From a virus: 61,489 bases of DNA. The translations under genes and the position numbers were made by a program. Location: positions 1-61,489 of IMG/VR virus record IMGVR_UViG_3300025070_000030. The stretch is one strand, 5' to 3'. Numbering within the stretch: position 1 is the first letter of the stretch; every line of letters begins with the position of its first letter. Under the pieces are notes generated by a model, which had not been told where the DNA came from, searched no databases, and worked only from the letters and a program-made list of their open reading frames with translations. Below are positions 31,031 through 38,183 of the stretch, one piece after another.

Positions 31031-31645
31031 TCACGTGATCCCGTACCGATCCCGCCACACCCGCCAAGTGATGGCCTGTAGTTGATAGGGCATGATGTTG
31101 ATCTGTTGCGCTGCATCTTTGTAAGCATCCTGCAGCCCGCGATACTCCCGAACACCGATATTTGTCCGGTCATCGGTCAAGCCGATCCGCTCATTATAGG
31201 CAATGTTTCGTGCGTGGCCGTCGATTGTCACGTTGAATTCGCCCATTATGTCACAGAAAAAGGACGTTATCTTTTGTCCCTTGAGCATGGTTTTTGCCCC
31301 GTCATAATCAGGTTTAACCGCAAGAATGCCCCAAGCCTTATTTTTCATAGCGTGGTAAGTTGACACTTTCACCGAATCAATACCATCACCGCGAATAAAC
31401 GCACCGATTAAAGCATCCGCATTTTTGACATTACGCGCCCATTTATTGTTAGGCGACAACGCAGAAACAACCGCAACAACGATATACACCGGCACGTCAT
31501 ACTTTATGCCGATATCATATGCTGCATCGTAGGCGTTAGCGTACCATGCCATGCCACCGGCTATCTGTTCCGGTGTGGCGTCTAGATAGCAGTGGGTAAT
31601 GTTGCTGATCATTTTTGGTTGGGATAATTTTGTTGGGCGTTTCAT
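31031..31645 (-). CDS. DUF7178-like protein, possible HhH-GPD-type DNA-binding fold
   Basis: The 204-residue protein contains VVSALSPNNKWARNVKNADA, then a helical stretch with KAWGILAVKPDYDG, and VTIDGHARNIAYNERIG with a His-Ala-Arg centre. These blocks match a phage family known as DUF7178, whose helical arrangement recalls base-excision glycosylases. I cannot identify catalytic residues with certainty. It lies in the accessory minus-strand block between the DUF932-type gene and a zinc ribbon gene. Confidence 0.65.
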   Translation of the reverse strand: MKRPTKLSQPKMISNITHCYLDATPEQIAGGMAWYANAYDAAYDIGIKYDVPVYIVVAVVSALSPNNKWARNVKNADALIGAFIRGDGIDSVKVSTYHAMKNKAWGILAVKPDYDGAKTMLKGQKITSFFCDIMGEFNVTIDGHARNIAYNERIGLTDDRTNIGVREYRGLQDAYKDAAQQINIMPYQLQAITWRVWRDRYGIT

Positions 31646-31678
31646 GGTAGATCCTTTCGCTTGTTGTGTAAAAACAGA

Positions 31679-31855
31679 CTAGGGATAATATCCGGTGTGG
31701 TCAAGCTGAATTATTCGCCCACCCGTTTTTTTAAGATAACACACGGAACACAGCACGGTCTGTTCGACGTGGATCGTGGCCGGTTCGCCGCACCGCTCAC
31801 ACACTATATCATCACCTGTTAGTGTCACCTCATTTGTCAGAACTTCGGAATCCAT
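31679..31855 (-). CDS. Small zinc-ribbon protein
   Basis: A 58-residue protein with ATG at 31853-31855. It contains two CxxC pairs, Cys19/Cys22 in VCERCGE and Cys36/Cys39 in LCSVCYL, the classic four-cysteine zinc ribbon, with the tail GRIIQLDHTGYYP. It may bind DNA or partner proteins. Its start overlaps the previous gene by 19 bases. The start region overlaps one of the GTGACACTA sites and the first TTTGTCA motif. Confidence 0.75.
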   Translation of the reverse strand: MDSEVLTNEVTLTGDDIVCERCGEPATIHVEQTVLCSVCYLKKTGGRIIQLDHTGYYP

Positions 31856-32040
31856 AGTGTCCCCCGATTTGTCAGTGTCACAAGGTTTGTCAGTTTGTCT
31901 CGTTTGTCTTGTGTCACAGGTTTGTCATGCCAGTCGGCGTGGTCGATTTGTCTGCGTAGTTGTTTTGTCAGTGTCGCCACGCTTGTCAGGCGTGGGTCCA
32001 CGTCATTTGTCGGATACGTTATGGGTCGATACATTTGTCA
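31833..32040. repeat. Iteron-like cluster of TTTGTCA motifs
   Basis: On the plus strand the heptamer TTTGTCA or a one-base variant occurs at 31833, 31868, 31886, 31894, 31903, 31921, 31947, 31964, 31982, 32006 and 32034, eleven times in 208 bases and all in one orientation. GTGTCAC occurs between them at 31875 and 31911 and GTGTCGC at 31971. Density and uniform direction resemble replication iterons or operator arrays. The cluster coincides with the coding frame 31837..32034, giving repeated VTLT/DK residues there. Confidence 0.75.
31837..32034 (-). CDS. Small protein encoded across the iteron-like cluster
   Basis: A 65-residue frame beginning MYRPITYPTNDVDPRLTS, with GGAGCGAGG seven bases before its ATG. 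It contains repeated VTLTN/VATLTK pieces that are the translation of the repeated TGACAAA DNA motif. It is either a real small protein whose gene carries binding sites, or an open frame maintained by the repeats. The good ribosome-binding site favours the former. Confidence 0.5.
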   Translation of the reverse strand: MYRPITYPTNDVDPRLTSVATLTKQLRRQIDHADWHDKPVTQDKRDKLTNLVTLTNRGTLWIPKF

Positions 32041-32079
32041 TCCTCGCTCCGGAATAGATACGGGTGTGTATCTCTCTCA

Positions 32080-32250
32080 TCAGCTAATACCAAAGTGGAA
32101 TTCAAACTGCTGGTCACCCAAGTCGAGTTCGGCCCGTGTCTTGTTGTATATCTCTATGCAAGACTCGCCGTGCTTCTCTGTCCACTCTTCACGGGTCATC
32201 TCCAATGCGTCTTCTTGCATTTCAATGTGCCAATCGCTCATCTTACCCAT
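32080..32250 (-). CDS. Small acidic protein
   Basis: Fifty-six residues from ATG 32250, which has AAAGGAG eight bases upstream. The product is acidic and helical at the start (MSDWHIEMQEDALEMTREEW) and ends in QQFEFHFGIS. No domain is recognised. It overlaps the upstream cysteine-rich gene by eight bases. Confidence 0.6.
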   Translation of the reverse strand: MGKMSDWHIEMQEDALEMTREEWTEKHGESCIEIYNKTRAELDLGDQQFEFHFGIS

Positions 32251-32368
32251 CGTTGTCTCTCCTTTCGCAGTCACACCCCCACTCATCAAACAAAACCTCG
32301 CTCCATGTGCCGTCCTGTGTCAAGCCGCATTCGCAATTTTCTTCAGTTTCATCCATCGTCTCACCCAT
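32243..32368 (-). CDS. Small acidic cysteine-rich protein
   Basis: A 41-residue frame (MGETMDETEENCECGLTQDG) with two C-x-C pairs (CEC and CDC) that could hold one metal ion. Start choice is uncertain between 32368 and 32356. Its ends overlap both neighbours by eight bases, the spacing of a tightly packed operon. Function unknown. Confidence 0.5.
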   Translation of the reverse strand: MGETMDETEENCECGLTQDGTWSEVLFDEWGCDCERRDNDG

Positions 32369-32648
32369 CCCCTCGCATATTAAATTGATACCCAAATCTC
32401 TCCATAAGCAATTCAAGTTCCTGTAAGTCATAGGCCGACACATACTTGATGCCGCCGTTGTCTGAGTAGAGAGCCACTTCCAGCACTTCCCTTAATTGCT
32501 TGTACAGCCCCCACGCAACTGCTGTTTGTTCCTCTGACAAGTGAGACATAGCATCCTGCCGTGCTGCTCTTTTCTTTGCACGTTCCTTTTCCCAGTGTGC
32601 TTCACGCTCTTCGTAGGTCATGTCTTTTGTTTGTTTAGCTTTTGCCAT
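32361..32648 (-). CDS. Small charged helical protein
   Basis: Ninety-five residues from ATG 32648, with GGAAGGG upstream. The N-terminal half is a highly charged helix (DMTYEEREAHWEKERAKKRA), followed by HLSEEQTAVAWGLYKQLREV and a C-terminal SAYDLQELELLMERFGYQF helix. A regulatory or host-takeover role is possible; no family is recognised. Confidence 0.6.
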   Translation of the reverse strand: MAKAKQTKDMTYEEREAHWEKERAKKRAARQDAMSHLSEEQTAVAWGLYKQLREVLEVALYSDNGGIKYVSAYDLQELELLMERFGYQFNMRGDG

Positions 32649-32777
32649 TTGTTTAACCCTTCCGGTTTGTTTCAATACATAAGCCATATCGGTAATCGGT
32701 GTGGGTGTCAACACAAAAAAGAACGGGGCCAAGAAATTAATCTCAGCCCCGCTCCCCACAACAACGAAAGGTACCCC

Positions 32778-33035
32778 CTACGAACTACCAACCTCGTAAG
32801 GAATGCCTAGTTTTACCAGCACAGGTCTGTACCTGTCAAGCCACTTTTTGCATTCTTGTTCACTTTTTCCGACAAAGACAGTGACAAGGCGTAGATAGTC
32901 CACACGTTGTTTGCGTTTGACAAGATCACGGCTTGTCTCTCCAATACGGACGGACGACACTGGAGCAACAACCTCCCACCGCCACCGGTTGACAATCTCT
33001 ATCTCAAGAGGCTTGGTCTTCAGGTTATTTTTCAT
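32778..33035 (-). CDS. Small protein of unknown function
   Basis: An 85-residue basic protein (MKNNLKTKPLEIEIVNRWRW) with mixed beta and helical segments, including LVTVFVGKSEQECKKWLDRY. It overlaps the upstream exported-protein gene by 11 bases. The 129-base gap to the next gene (32649-32777) holds the frame extension of 32361..32648 and no clear signal. Confidence 0.6.
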   Translation of the reverse strand: MKNNLKTKPLEIEIVNRWRWEVVAPVSSVRIGETSRDLVKRKQRVDYLRLVTVFVGKSEQECKKWLDRYRPVLVKLGIPYEVGSS

Positions 33036-33201
33036 CGCGCACTCCTATGGGAAAACAAACCAGCTTTTCGTTTGGGGTGACAGCATCCCAGTCACGGATG
33101 GTCTTCTCGTAGTAACACTCAGCCATGTGATTGTATTTGTCTATCACGTCTACAGTTATCTCACCATCACTGATCATCAGAAATATCAGAATCCATTTCA
33201 T
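33025..33201 (-). CDS. Small exported protein with N-terminal hydrophobic segment
   Basis: Fifty-eight residues starting at ATG 33201, nine bases after GGAGG. The hydrophobic start (MKWILIFLMISDG) looks like a signal peptide, followed by KYNHMAECYYEKTIRDW and a later cysteine in LVCFPIG. The pattern is shared with 1207..1389, 13626..13817 and 27933..28133, suggesting one family of small exported phage proteins in different operons. Confidence 0.62.
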   Translation of the reverse strand: MKWILIFLMISDGEITVDVIDKYNHMAECYYEKTIRDWDAVTPNEKLVCFPIGVRDEK

Positions 33202-33379
33202 CGTCAAGTGCCTCCAAGTAAATGTCGATAGCTTCTCTCATCAAATCAGACACAGCTAACTGTTCCCTTGATTTCTTTTGCAGACGTTCAGAGTGTTCAG
33301 CTAGTCTGTCATACTGTTTGACTGACATTAACAGACTGTATGTTTTTGATGGTTCATCTATCTTCGCTGGTCTTGCCAT
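33167..33379 (-). CDS. Ribbon-helix-helix-like DNA-binding protein
   Basis: A 70-residue protein starting MARPAKIDEPSKTYSLLMS, followed by VKQYDRLAEHSERLQKKSR and SDLMREAIDIYLEALDDE. A short beta strand (YSLLMSV) then two helices is the Arc/MetJ ribbon-helix-helix arrangement. An acidic tail ends the protein. It could repress the early promoters in 33498..33643, close upstream. It overlaps its downstream neighbour and lies within the early block. Confidence 0.68.
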   Translation of the reverse strand: MARPAKIDEPSKTYSLLMSVKQYDRLAEHSERLQKKSREQLAVSDLMREAIDIYLEALDDEMDSDISDDQ

Positions 33380-33497
33380 CACGTATGTCCTTCTTAGCTT
33401 GTTTGTCTTTTAGTTTGTTACGTTTGTCTGGTATTACCTGTTTACCAAACTTTGGTAACAGTTTAGCTATAGGGTTAATTTTATTAATCTTTTTCAT
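33354..33497 (-). CDS. Small basic protein, first gene of the early minus-strand block
   Basis: A 47-residue gene with ATG at 33495-33497 and TGA at 33354-33356, overlapping the RHH-like gene by 26 bases. It begins MKKINKINPIAKLLPKFGKQ and is strongly basic (DKRNKLKDKQAKKD). Similar short NPxAK...QVIPDKR proteins occur in marine phages, from memory. It is the gene nearest the intergenic control region. Confidence 0.65.
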   Translation of the reverse strand: MKKINKINPIAKLLPKFGKQVIPDKRNKLKDKQAKKDIRDGKTSEDR

Positions 33498-33643
33498 AAC
33501 AGGGGTTTCCCTATAGGGTGTTGTTCTTTGTGTGTAGCTGATTTGTCAACAGCCGTCAACAAGTTTTTTTTGTTGTTGACAAGATTTACCATGTCGGTTA
33601 GTCCTTGTGTCACTGTCTTTGACAAACAAAGAGGAACACAACG
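33498..33643. promoter_or_regulatory. Divergent early control region with TTGACA-type inverted repeats
   Basis: This gap separates the minus-strand accessory block from the plus-strand replication operon. It contains GTCAACAA (33555-33562) and TTGTTGAC (33573-33580) as an inverted repeat, another TTGTCAAC at 33543-33550, and TTTGACAAA near 33620. Several TTGACA boxes could serve as -35 elements, yet no good -10 is found at 16-18 bases, so the motifs may be operators. CCCTATAGGG lies at 33510-33519. A ribosome-binding site AGAGG precedes the primase gene. Confidence 0.55.
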
Positions 33644-34444
33644 ATGAGATCACCAGCTTGGCTGACAGGATATGTTGAGTCGCTAGACTTTCCCGCACTG
33701 ACGCAGTACCGGTCTGACTGTCCTGTCTGCGGCAAGAAAAACACATTTAGCGTATCCGATGACGGATTGCAACGGCTGTGGTATTGTTTTCACGCAGACT
33801 GCAACGTGTCTGGTCGCACGGGTATCACGCTGACAAAAGATCACGCATCAAAAATGTTTAGCAAGCGCAAGGAACCGCCACCTGCTGCAGCCCAACAGTC
33901 TTTTGAAATGCCTGATACGTTTGTCAGTCTTTCTCGCAACTTAAACGCTGAACTTTATGTAAAGCGTGTACAAGCATACGATGCGTACCTTGCAGGTCGC
34001 GCAGACATACGCTATGACTTCAAGCGTAACAGAGCAGTATTTCTTGTAAAAGATGGAAACAGAGTCGTAGATGCGGCAGGAAGGTCGTTAGATGGACGGG
34101 CACCTAAATGGTATCGTTATGGCAGTAACAAACATCCCTTCGTATGTGGCAGCGGAACCCGCGCTATTCTTGTTGAAGATTGCGCTAGTGCTTGCGCTGT
34201 GTCTGAGTCCACGGTAGGAGTGGCCCTGTTGGGTACGAATCTTTTACCAGAACACATAGAAACTTTACGAAAGTTTCAAACTGTATACGTTGCGCTGGAC
34301 AAAGACGCCACCGACAAGGCGATAGACATGGTACGGACGTTGAGTCCTTACGTGTCAACGAAACTCATGGTATTAAAACACGACTTGAAAAACATGAAAA
34401 AGGACGAACGGGATGACTTCATACGATCCTACACAGATAGATAA
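33644..34444 (+). CDS. DNA primase (T7 gp4 N-terminal type)
   Basis: The 266-residue protein has an N-terminal zinc-binding domain with Cys26/Cys29 (CPVC) and Cys48/Cys53 (CFHADC), and a TOPRIM domain with Glu178 (ILVEDC) and the Asp219-x-Asp221 pair (VALDKDA). It would synthesise RNA primers for lagging-strand replication. In T7 the primase is fused to the helicase; here they are separate genes overlapping by 32 bases. It opens the plus-strand replication operon. Confidence 0.92.
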   Translation: MRSPAWLTGYVESLDFPALTQYRSDCPVCGKKNTFSVSDDGLQRLWYCFHADCNVSGRTGITLTKDHASKMFSKRKEPPPAAAQQSFEMPDTFVSLSRNLNAELYVKRVQAYDAYLAGRADIRYDFKRNRAVFLVKDGNRVVDAAGRSLDGRAPKWYRYGSNKHPFVCGSGTRAILVEDCASACAVSESTVGVALLGTNLLPEHIETLRKFQTVYVALDKDATDKAIDMVRTLSPYVSTKLMVLKHDLKNMKKDERDDFIRSYTDR

Positions 34445-35642
34445 ACAGATACTTGGCTTTTGTTTGAGTACAGATTTTTTCTCAAAGGTAGCCGATATCA
34501 TTGGGCGTGATATGTTCACGAAGGAAATGCGGGATGTGTTTGACGTGATTTTTCACTCTCACACTGAATACGCAAAGGACATCACGATAGGTGAGTTGGC
34601 AGTCATGTTCAATGACCGCAATCCTGCCATGCCCGACTCGACACGGGAAAAGGCACAAGAACTAATCTTGACGCTTGATCGGGGCAATCCTGAGAACACA
34701 GAGATGCACTTGGACATGGTGCGTAACTTCTGGTTACGGGACCGTGCGCGTATCATTGGCGAAAAGGCCATTGAGATATTCACCGGAGAAAGCGAAGAGT
34801 TTGGTGAGTTACGTACGCTGATAGAGGCGGTTGAGGATGGGCGCATATCTGACAAGACTACCTACACAAAGGTAGAGGCAGACATATCGGAACTGCTAGA
34901 CAGCCACACTGGACCCAAAGATTTTCCCTTTGAGTTTGATTTGATAAATGAGCGTATTGACGGTTTGGACAGAGGTAATTTAGGTATTTTGTTTGCTCGT
35001 CCGGAGGTAGGTAAAACAACCTTTTGTTGCTTTCTCGCCGCATCGTACATCCGACAAGGATTCAAAGTTACCTACTGGGCAAACGAAGAACCGGCAGAAA
35101 AAATAAAACTACGTATCATACAGTCATACTTTGCTTTGAAGCGGGATGAGATGGTAGAACAGCGCGAATCTCTTGCATCACGGTACAACGCAGAGGTCGC
35201 ACCTTACCTAACCGTCATGGACTCTGTTGGGACTTCTATGGAAGAGGCCAATGAATACGCCAAGCTAAACAATCCTGATATCATGTTCATGGATCAGCTA
35301 GACAAGTTTCGTGTCAACGGTGAATACAATCGTGGAGATGAGCGGCTTAAAGAGACGTATGTTCTTGCCCGTGAGATAGCCAAGCGAAATGATTTGCTTG
35401 TGTGGGCTGTTAGCCAAGCAAGCAACGATGCACATGACCGTCAATTTATTGACTACTCAATGATGGACAACTCTAAAACCGGTAAGGCTGGTGAGGCTGA
35501 CATCATCATTGGCATAGGTAAGACGGGTGCCAGTGACGTTGACAACATCGTGCGTCATGTTTGTATATCCAAAAACAAACTCAACGGGTGGCACGGTACA
35601 ATCAACACGCAGATAGACATACACAGAGGGGTGTATTACTGA
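34413..35642 (+). CDS. Replicative DNA helicase (DnaB / T7 gp4 C-terminal type)
   Basis: The 409-residue protein has a helical N-terminal domain (1-150) and a RecA-like motor: Walker A ARPEVGKTT (195-203), NEEP (224-227) with the catalytic Glu, Walker B IMFMDQ with Asp294, and the Gln335 sensor in WAVSQAS. It unwinds the fork as a hexamer and should pair with the primase just upstream. The C-terminus ends TQIDIHRGVYY. Confidence 0.92.
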   Translation: MTSYDPTQIDKQILGFCLSTDFFSKVADIIGRDMFTKEMRDVFDVIFHSHTEYAKDITIGELAVMFNDRNPAMPDSTREKAQELILTLDRGNPENTEMHLDMVRNFWLRDRARIIGEKAIEIFTGESEEFGELRTLIEAVEDGRISDKTTYTKVEADISELLDSHTGPKDFPFEFDLINERIDGLDRGNLGILFARPEVGKTTFCCFLAASYIRQGFKVTYWANEEPAEKIKLRIIQSYFALKRDEMVEQRESLASRYNAEVAPYLTVMDSVGTSMEEANEYAKLNNPDIMFMDQLDKFRVNGEYNRGDERLKETYVLAREIAKRNDLLVWAVSQASNDAHDRQFIDYSMMDNSKTGKAGEADIIIGIGKTGASDVDNIVRHVCISKNKLNGWHGTINTQIDIHRGVYY

Positions 35643-35944
35643 TGACTACGGACAGATACAAGAAATACAGACGTAGGCACTGGATAAGTATGTACAAGAT
35701 CAAGAAGGGATGCTCTGTGTGTGGTTACAATGAAGACCCCGTAGCCATGCACTTTGATCACAGAGACCCAAAGACTAAAAAGAAATCAATAGCGCACATG
35801 CTAGAGTATGCAATCAAAACGCTGATAGAGGAGATAAGAAAATGCGATGTTTTATGTGCAAACTGCCACTGCATAAAAACACACAGAGAACGTGTGTTGG
35901 ACGGAAGCCGACATGAGCAACCACCAAAACGAAGAGATACTTGA
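35642..35944 (+). CDS. HNH endonuclease-like protein
   Basis: From ATG 35642, overlapping the helicase stop as TGATG, the product has 100 residues. It contains a first zinc knuckle GCSVCGYNEDP, the His in MHFDHRDP, and a second knuckle VLCANCHCIKTH, the order of small HNH nucleases. The basic N-terminus (RYKKYRRRHW) would bind DNA. It may be a homing-type or a recombination/packaging nuclease. Confidence 0.8.
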   Translation: MTTDRYKKYRRRHWISMYKIKKGCSVCGYNEDPVAMHFDHRDPKTKKKSIAHMLEYAIKTLIEEIRKCDVLCANCHCIKTHRERVLDGSRHEQPPKRRDT

Positions 35945-36062
35945 AAACCTGTACGATGAGGAGTATCGTCGTCTTGAAACAAAGTATCCACAATTACGTT
36001 CGGATCAAGTAGCCACGTTGGCTCGTTACTTTGCAAAGAAACGATGGGAGGACATGGAGTGA
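35913..36062 (+). CDS. Small helical protein between HNH and exonuclease genes
   Basis: A 49-residue gene with ATG at 35913 and TGA at 36060-36062. It starts MSNHQNEEILENLYDEEYRR and continues as a charged helix to RWEDME. It overlaps the HNH gene by 32 bases and the exonuclease start as GTGA. The overlaps support translation. It may be a small subunit of the replication complex; no family is recognised. Confidence 0.6.
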   Translation: MSNHQNEEILENLYDEEYRRLETKYPQLRSDQVATLARYFAKKRWEDME

Positions 36063-36640
36063 ACGTACTGACGTTTGACGTGGAGACAACCCACACACAC
36101 AAGCCGTCCGGTGGCACCACTGCCCTGCCGTACTTTGGTAATCGTTTGGTTTCAATAGGTTACAAGTGGCTGGATGAGGAGCAGGTGTTCTACGACTGTT
36201 ACTATCACGAGACTGAGCCGCCCACACACAGCGCGGCAGAAGACTTTCAAACGTCTCTTGACTACGCCGATGTAGTTGTGGGACAAAACATCAAGTTTGA
36301 TTTATCGTGGATACGCGACTGCGGATTCAGATACACAGGAGACATCTATGATACTATGGTTGCAGAGTATGTTCTATCGAAAGCGCGGCGATGGCCTCTT
36401 GGACTTGCTGCTCTTGCAAAGAAGTATGACACGGTGCAAAAAGAGAAAGACCTCGTTGAGCCGTTTATGGCGGCGGGAAAAACCTTTTTCGAAATACCGT
36501 GGGAGATAGTAAAAGAGTACGGCATAGCTGACGTTGCAGCTACAGAGCAGATTGCTCTCAAGCAACTTGAAGCCTTTGGCACTACATTTGAGGAACTATA
36601 CAATGAACGATCTACTACCGACATTGCGTCTGTCGCTTGA
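36059..36640 (+). CDS. 3'-5' exonuclease subunit/domain of DNA polymerase A
   Basis: The start is set at GTG 36059, with GGGAGG seven bases upstream and overlap with the preceding stop; ATG 36044 would add five residues before the Exo I motif. The 193-residue protein has Exo I FDVETT (Asp7, Glu9), Exo II GQNIKFDLSW and Exo III YGIADVAAT, so all proofreading residues are present. It corresponds to the N-terminal exonuclease domain of phage family A polymerases, here separate from the polymerase ORF in another frame with a 38-base overlap. Confidence 0.88.
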   Translation: MNVLTFDVETTHTHKPSGGTTALPYFGNRLVSIGYKWLDEEQVFYDCYYHETEPPTHSAAEDFQTSLDYADVVVGQNIKFDLSWIRDCGFRYTGDIYDTMVAEYVLSKARRWPLGLAALAKKYDTVQKEKDLVEPFMAAGKTFFEIPWEIVKEYGIADVAATEQIALKQLEAFGTTFEELYNERSTTDIASVA

Positions 36641-38138
36641 GATGACTGACACACTGGCCCGCATCGAACGTAACGGGCTGCGTGTCAACCTAGACACACT
36701 GGACGAAATCGAAAAGCTGTACCAAGATGAGTTTGATGCGTTGGAGTTGCGTCTCAACGACATGGCCCGTGCAGCTATGGGGGACACACCCATCAGCCTG
36801 ACCAGTCCCGATGACAGGTCAATGCTGTTGTACTCACGCAAAGTCAAAGACAAAAAGTCTTGGGCATCTATGTTCAACTTGGGCATGGAGCAGCGTGGTG
36901 CCACAATGAAACCAAAGCAACGCACTCGTATGTCCGCCAAAGACTTTCGTATTTCTGTACGAAACAACACAGACGTGGTGTTCAAAACACGGGGTGAGCA
37001 GTGTCTTGCGTGTGTCGGTACAGGCCGTGTGCGTCCCGTACGTAAAGATGGCACACCAAGCAAAGCGTTGCGTGTTTGTAAGCAGTGCAGCGGCAAGGGC
37101 GTGATCTATCGGTCTACCGGTGAGGTGGCTGGGTTCAAGATGGTTCCACGCAACGTGCGTGACGTGGCGTCTGCTGGATTCAAAACAGACAAAGACACGT
37201 TGGCTGAACGCGAACTAGAACTGTCGGGTCCAGCCCGTGAGTTTGCATCTGCGTACGTGCGGTACAACGCACTGCGTATGTATCTTGGTACGTTTGTAGA
37301 GGGAATGAAAAACAATGTTGACGATCATGGTTTCATACATCCGGAATTCATGCAGTGTGTTACGGCGACGGGTCGCCTTTCGTCTCGCAATCCTAACTTT
37401 CAGAATATGCCACGAGGTAACACGTTTGAAATACGGAAGGTTGTGGAGAGTCGTTTCCCGCAGGGTAAGATTGTGGAGGGCGACTACTCGCAGTTGGAAT
37501 TCAGAGTCGCAGGATTCTTAGCCCACGACGATCAGGCGTATGCTGACGTAGAGGCTGGCACAGACGTACACAGCTACACTGCCAGCGTAATTGGCTGTTC
37601 ACGACAAGAGGCAAAGGCACACACCTTTAAGCCCCTGTACGGTGGCACTACGGGCACAGAGGCCCAACAACGCTACTACAGGGCGTTCAAAGAGAAATAT
37701 GGTGGGGTAGCCCTCTGGCATGAAGACCTCCAGCGAGAGGCCGTTGAAAAGCGTGTAGTGACGTTACCGTCTGGAAGACAGTATGCGTTCCCCGATGCGC
37801 GGTGGACAAAGTACGGCACAGCGACACACCGTACAAACATCTGTAATTATCCTGTGCAGGGCTTTGCAACGGCTGACCTGTTGCCCGCTGCACTGGTACG
37901 TTTGGACAAATTATTTCAAGAAAACGAACTGCAATCTGTCATCTGCAATACGGTACACGACTCTATTGTGTTGGACTGTCACCCTGATGAATTTAACATT
38001 TGTATCAGGCTGATGCGTGAAGCAATGCTGTCGTTACCTGAAGAAACAAAACGCAGATACGGTGTGACTTATGACATGCCTGTCGAAATTGAGATAAAAA
38101 GCGGCGATAATTGGCTTGACTTAACTGTCGTAGAGTAG
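36603..38138 (+). CDS. DNA polymerase A with partial DnaJ-type zinc finger
   Basis: Read from ATG 36603 (GAGG nine bases upstream) the protein has 511 residues. Near the N-terminus it carries two CxxC pairs, Cys134/Cys137 in CLACVGTGR and Cys159/Cys162 in CKQCSGKG, a partial DnaJ central domain. The polymerase follows: TATGRLSSRNPNFQNMP, motif A EGDYSQLEFRV (Asp294), motif B REKAK-like RQEAKAHTFKPLYGG and motif C NTVHDSIVLD (His452, Asp453). DnaJ-finger polymerases are the hallmark of HMO-2011-type phages. It would copy the phage genome together with the exonuclease upstream. Confidence 0.93.
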   Translation: MNDLLPTLRLSLEMTDTLARIERNGLRVNLDTLDEIEKLYQDEFDALELRLNDMARAAMGDTPISLTSPDDRSMLLYSRKVKDKKSWASMFNLGMEQRGATMKPKQRTRMSAKDFRISVRNNTDVVFKTRGEQCLACVGTGRVRPVRKDGTPSKALRVCKQCSGKGVIYRSTGEVAGFKMVPRNVRDVASAGFKTDKDTLAERELELSGPAREFASAYVRYNALRMYLGTFVEGMKNNVDDHGFIHPEFMQCVTATGRLSSRNPNFQNMPRGNTFEIRKVVESRFPQGKIVEGDYSQLEFRVAGFLAHDDQAYADVEAGTDVHSYTASVIGCSRQEAKAHTFKPLYGGTTGTEAQQRYYRAFKEKYGGVALWHEDLQREAVEKRVVTLPSGRQYAFPDARWTKYGTATHRTNICNYPVQGFATADLLPAALVRLDKLFQENELQSVICNTVHDSIVLDCHPDEFNICIRLMREAMLSLPEETKRRYGVTYDMPVEIEIKSGDNWLDLTVVE

Positions 38139-38183
38139 TAGTATCAATTCACTAACCCTAAATGCAAAGGAGATTTACGGATC

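Noticed and set aside
31960-32388. 142-codon plus-strand frame across the accessory genes
   Set aside because: It is antisense to four small minus-strand genes that have better starts; its own start lacks a ribosome-binding site.
33510-33519. CCCTATAGGG, resembling the end of a T7 promoter
   Set aside because: It is a 10-bp palindrome matching only the last part of the T7 consensus, and no cognate RNA polymerase gene is present.
36590-36645. Programmed frameshift joining exonuclease and polymerase
   Set aside because: No slippery heptamer is visible in the overlap and the polymerase has its own start and ribosome-binding site; kept only as a split-gene observation.
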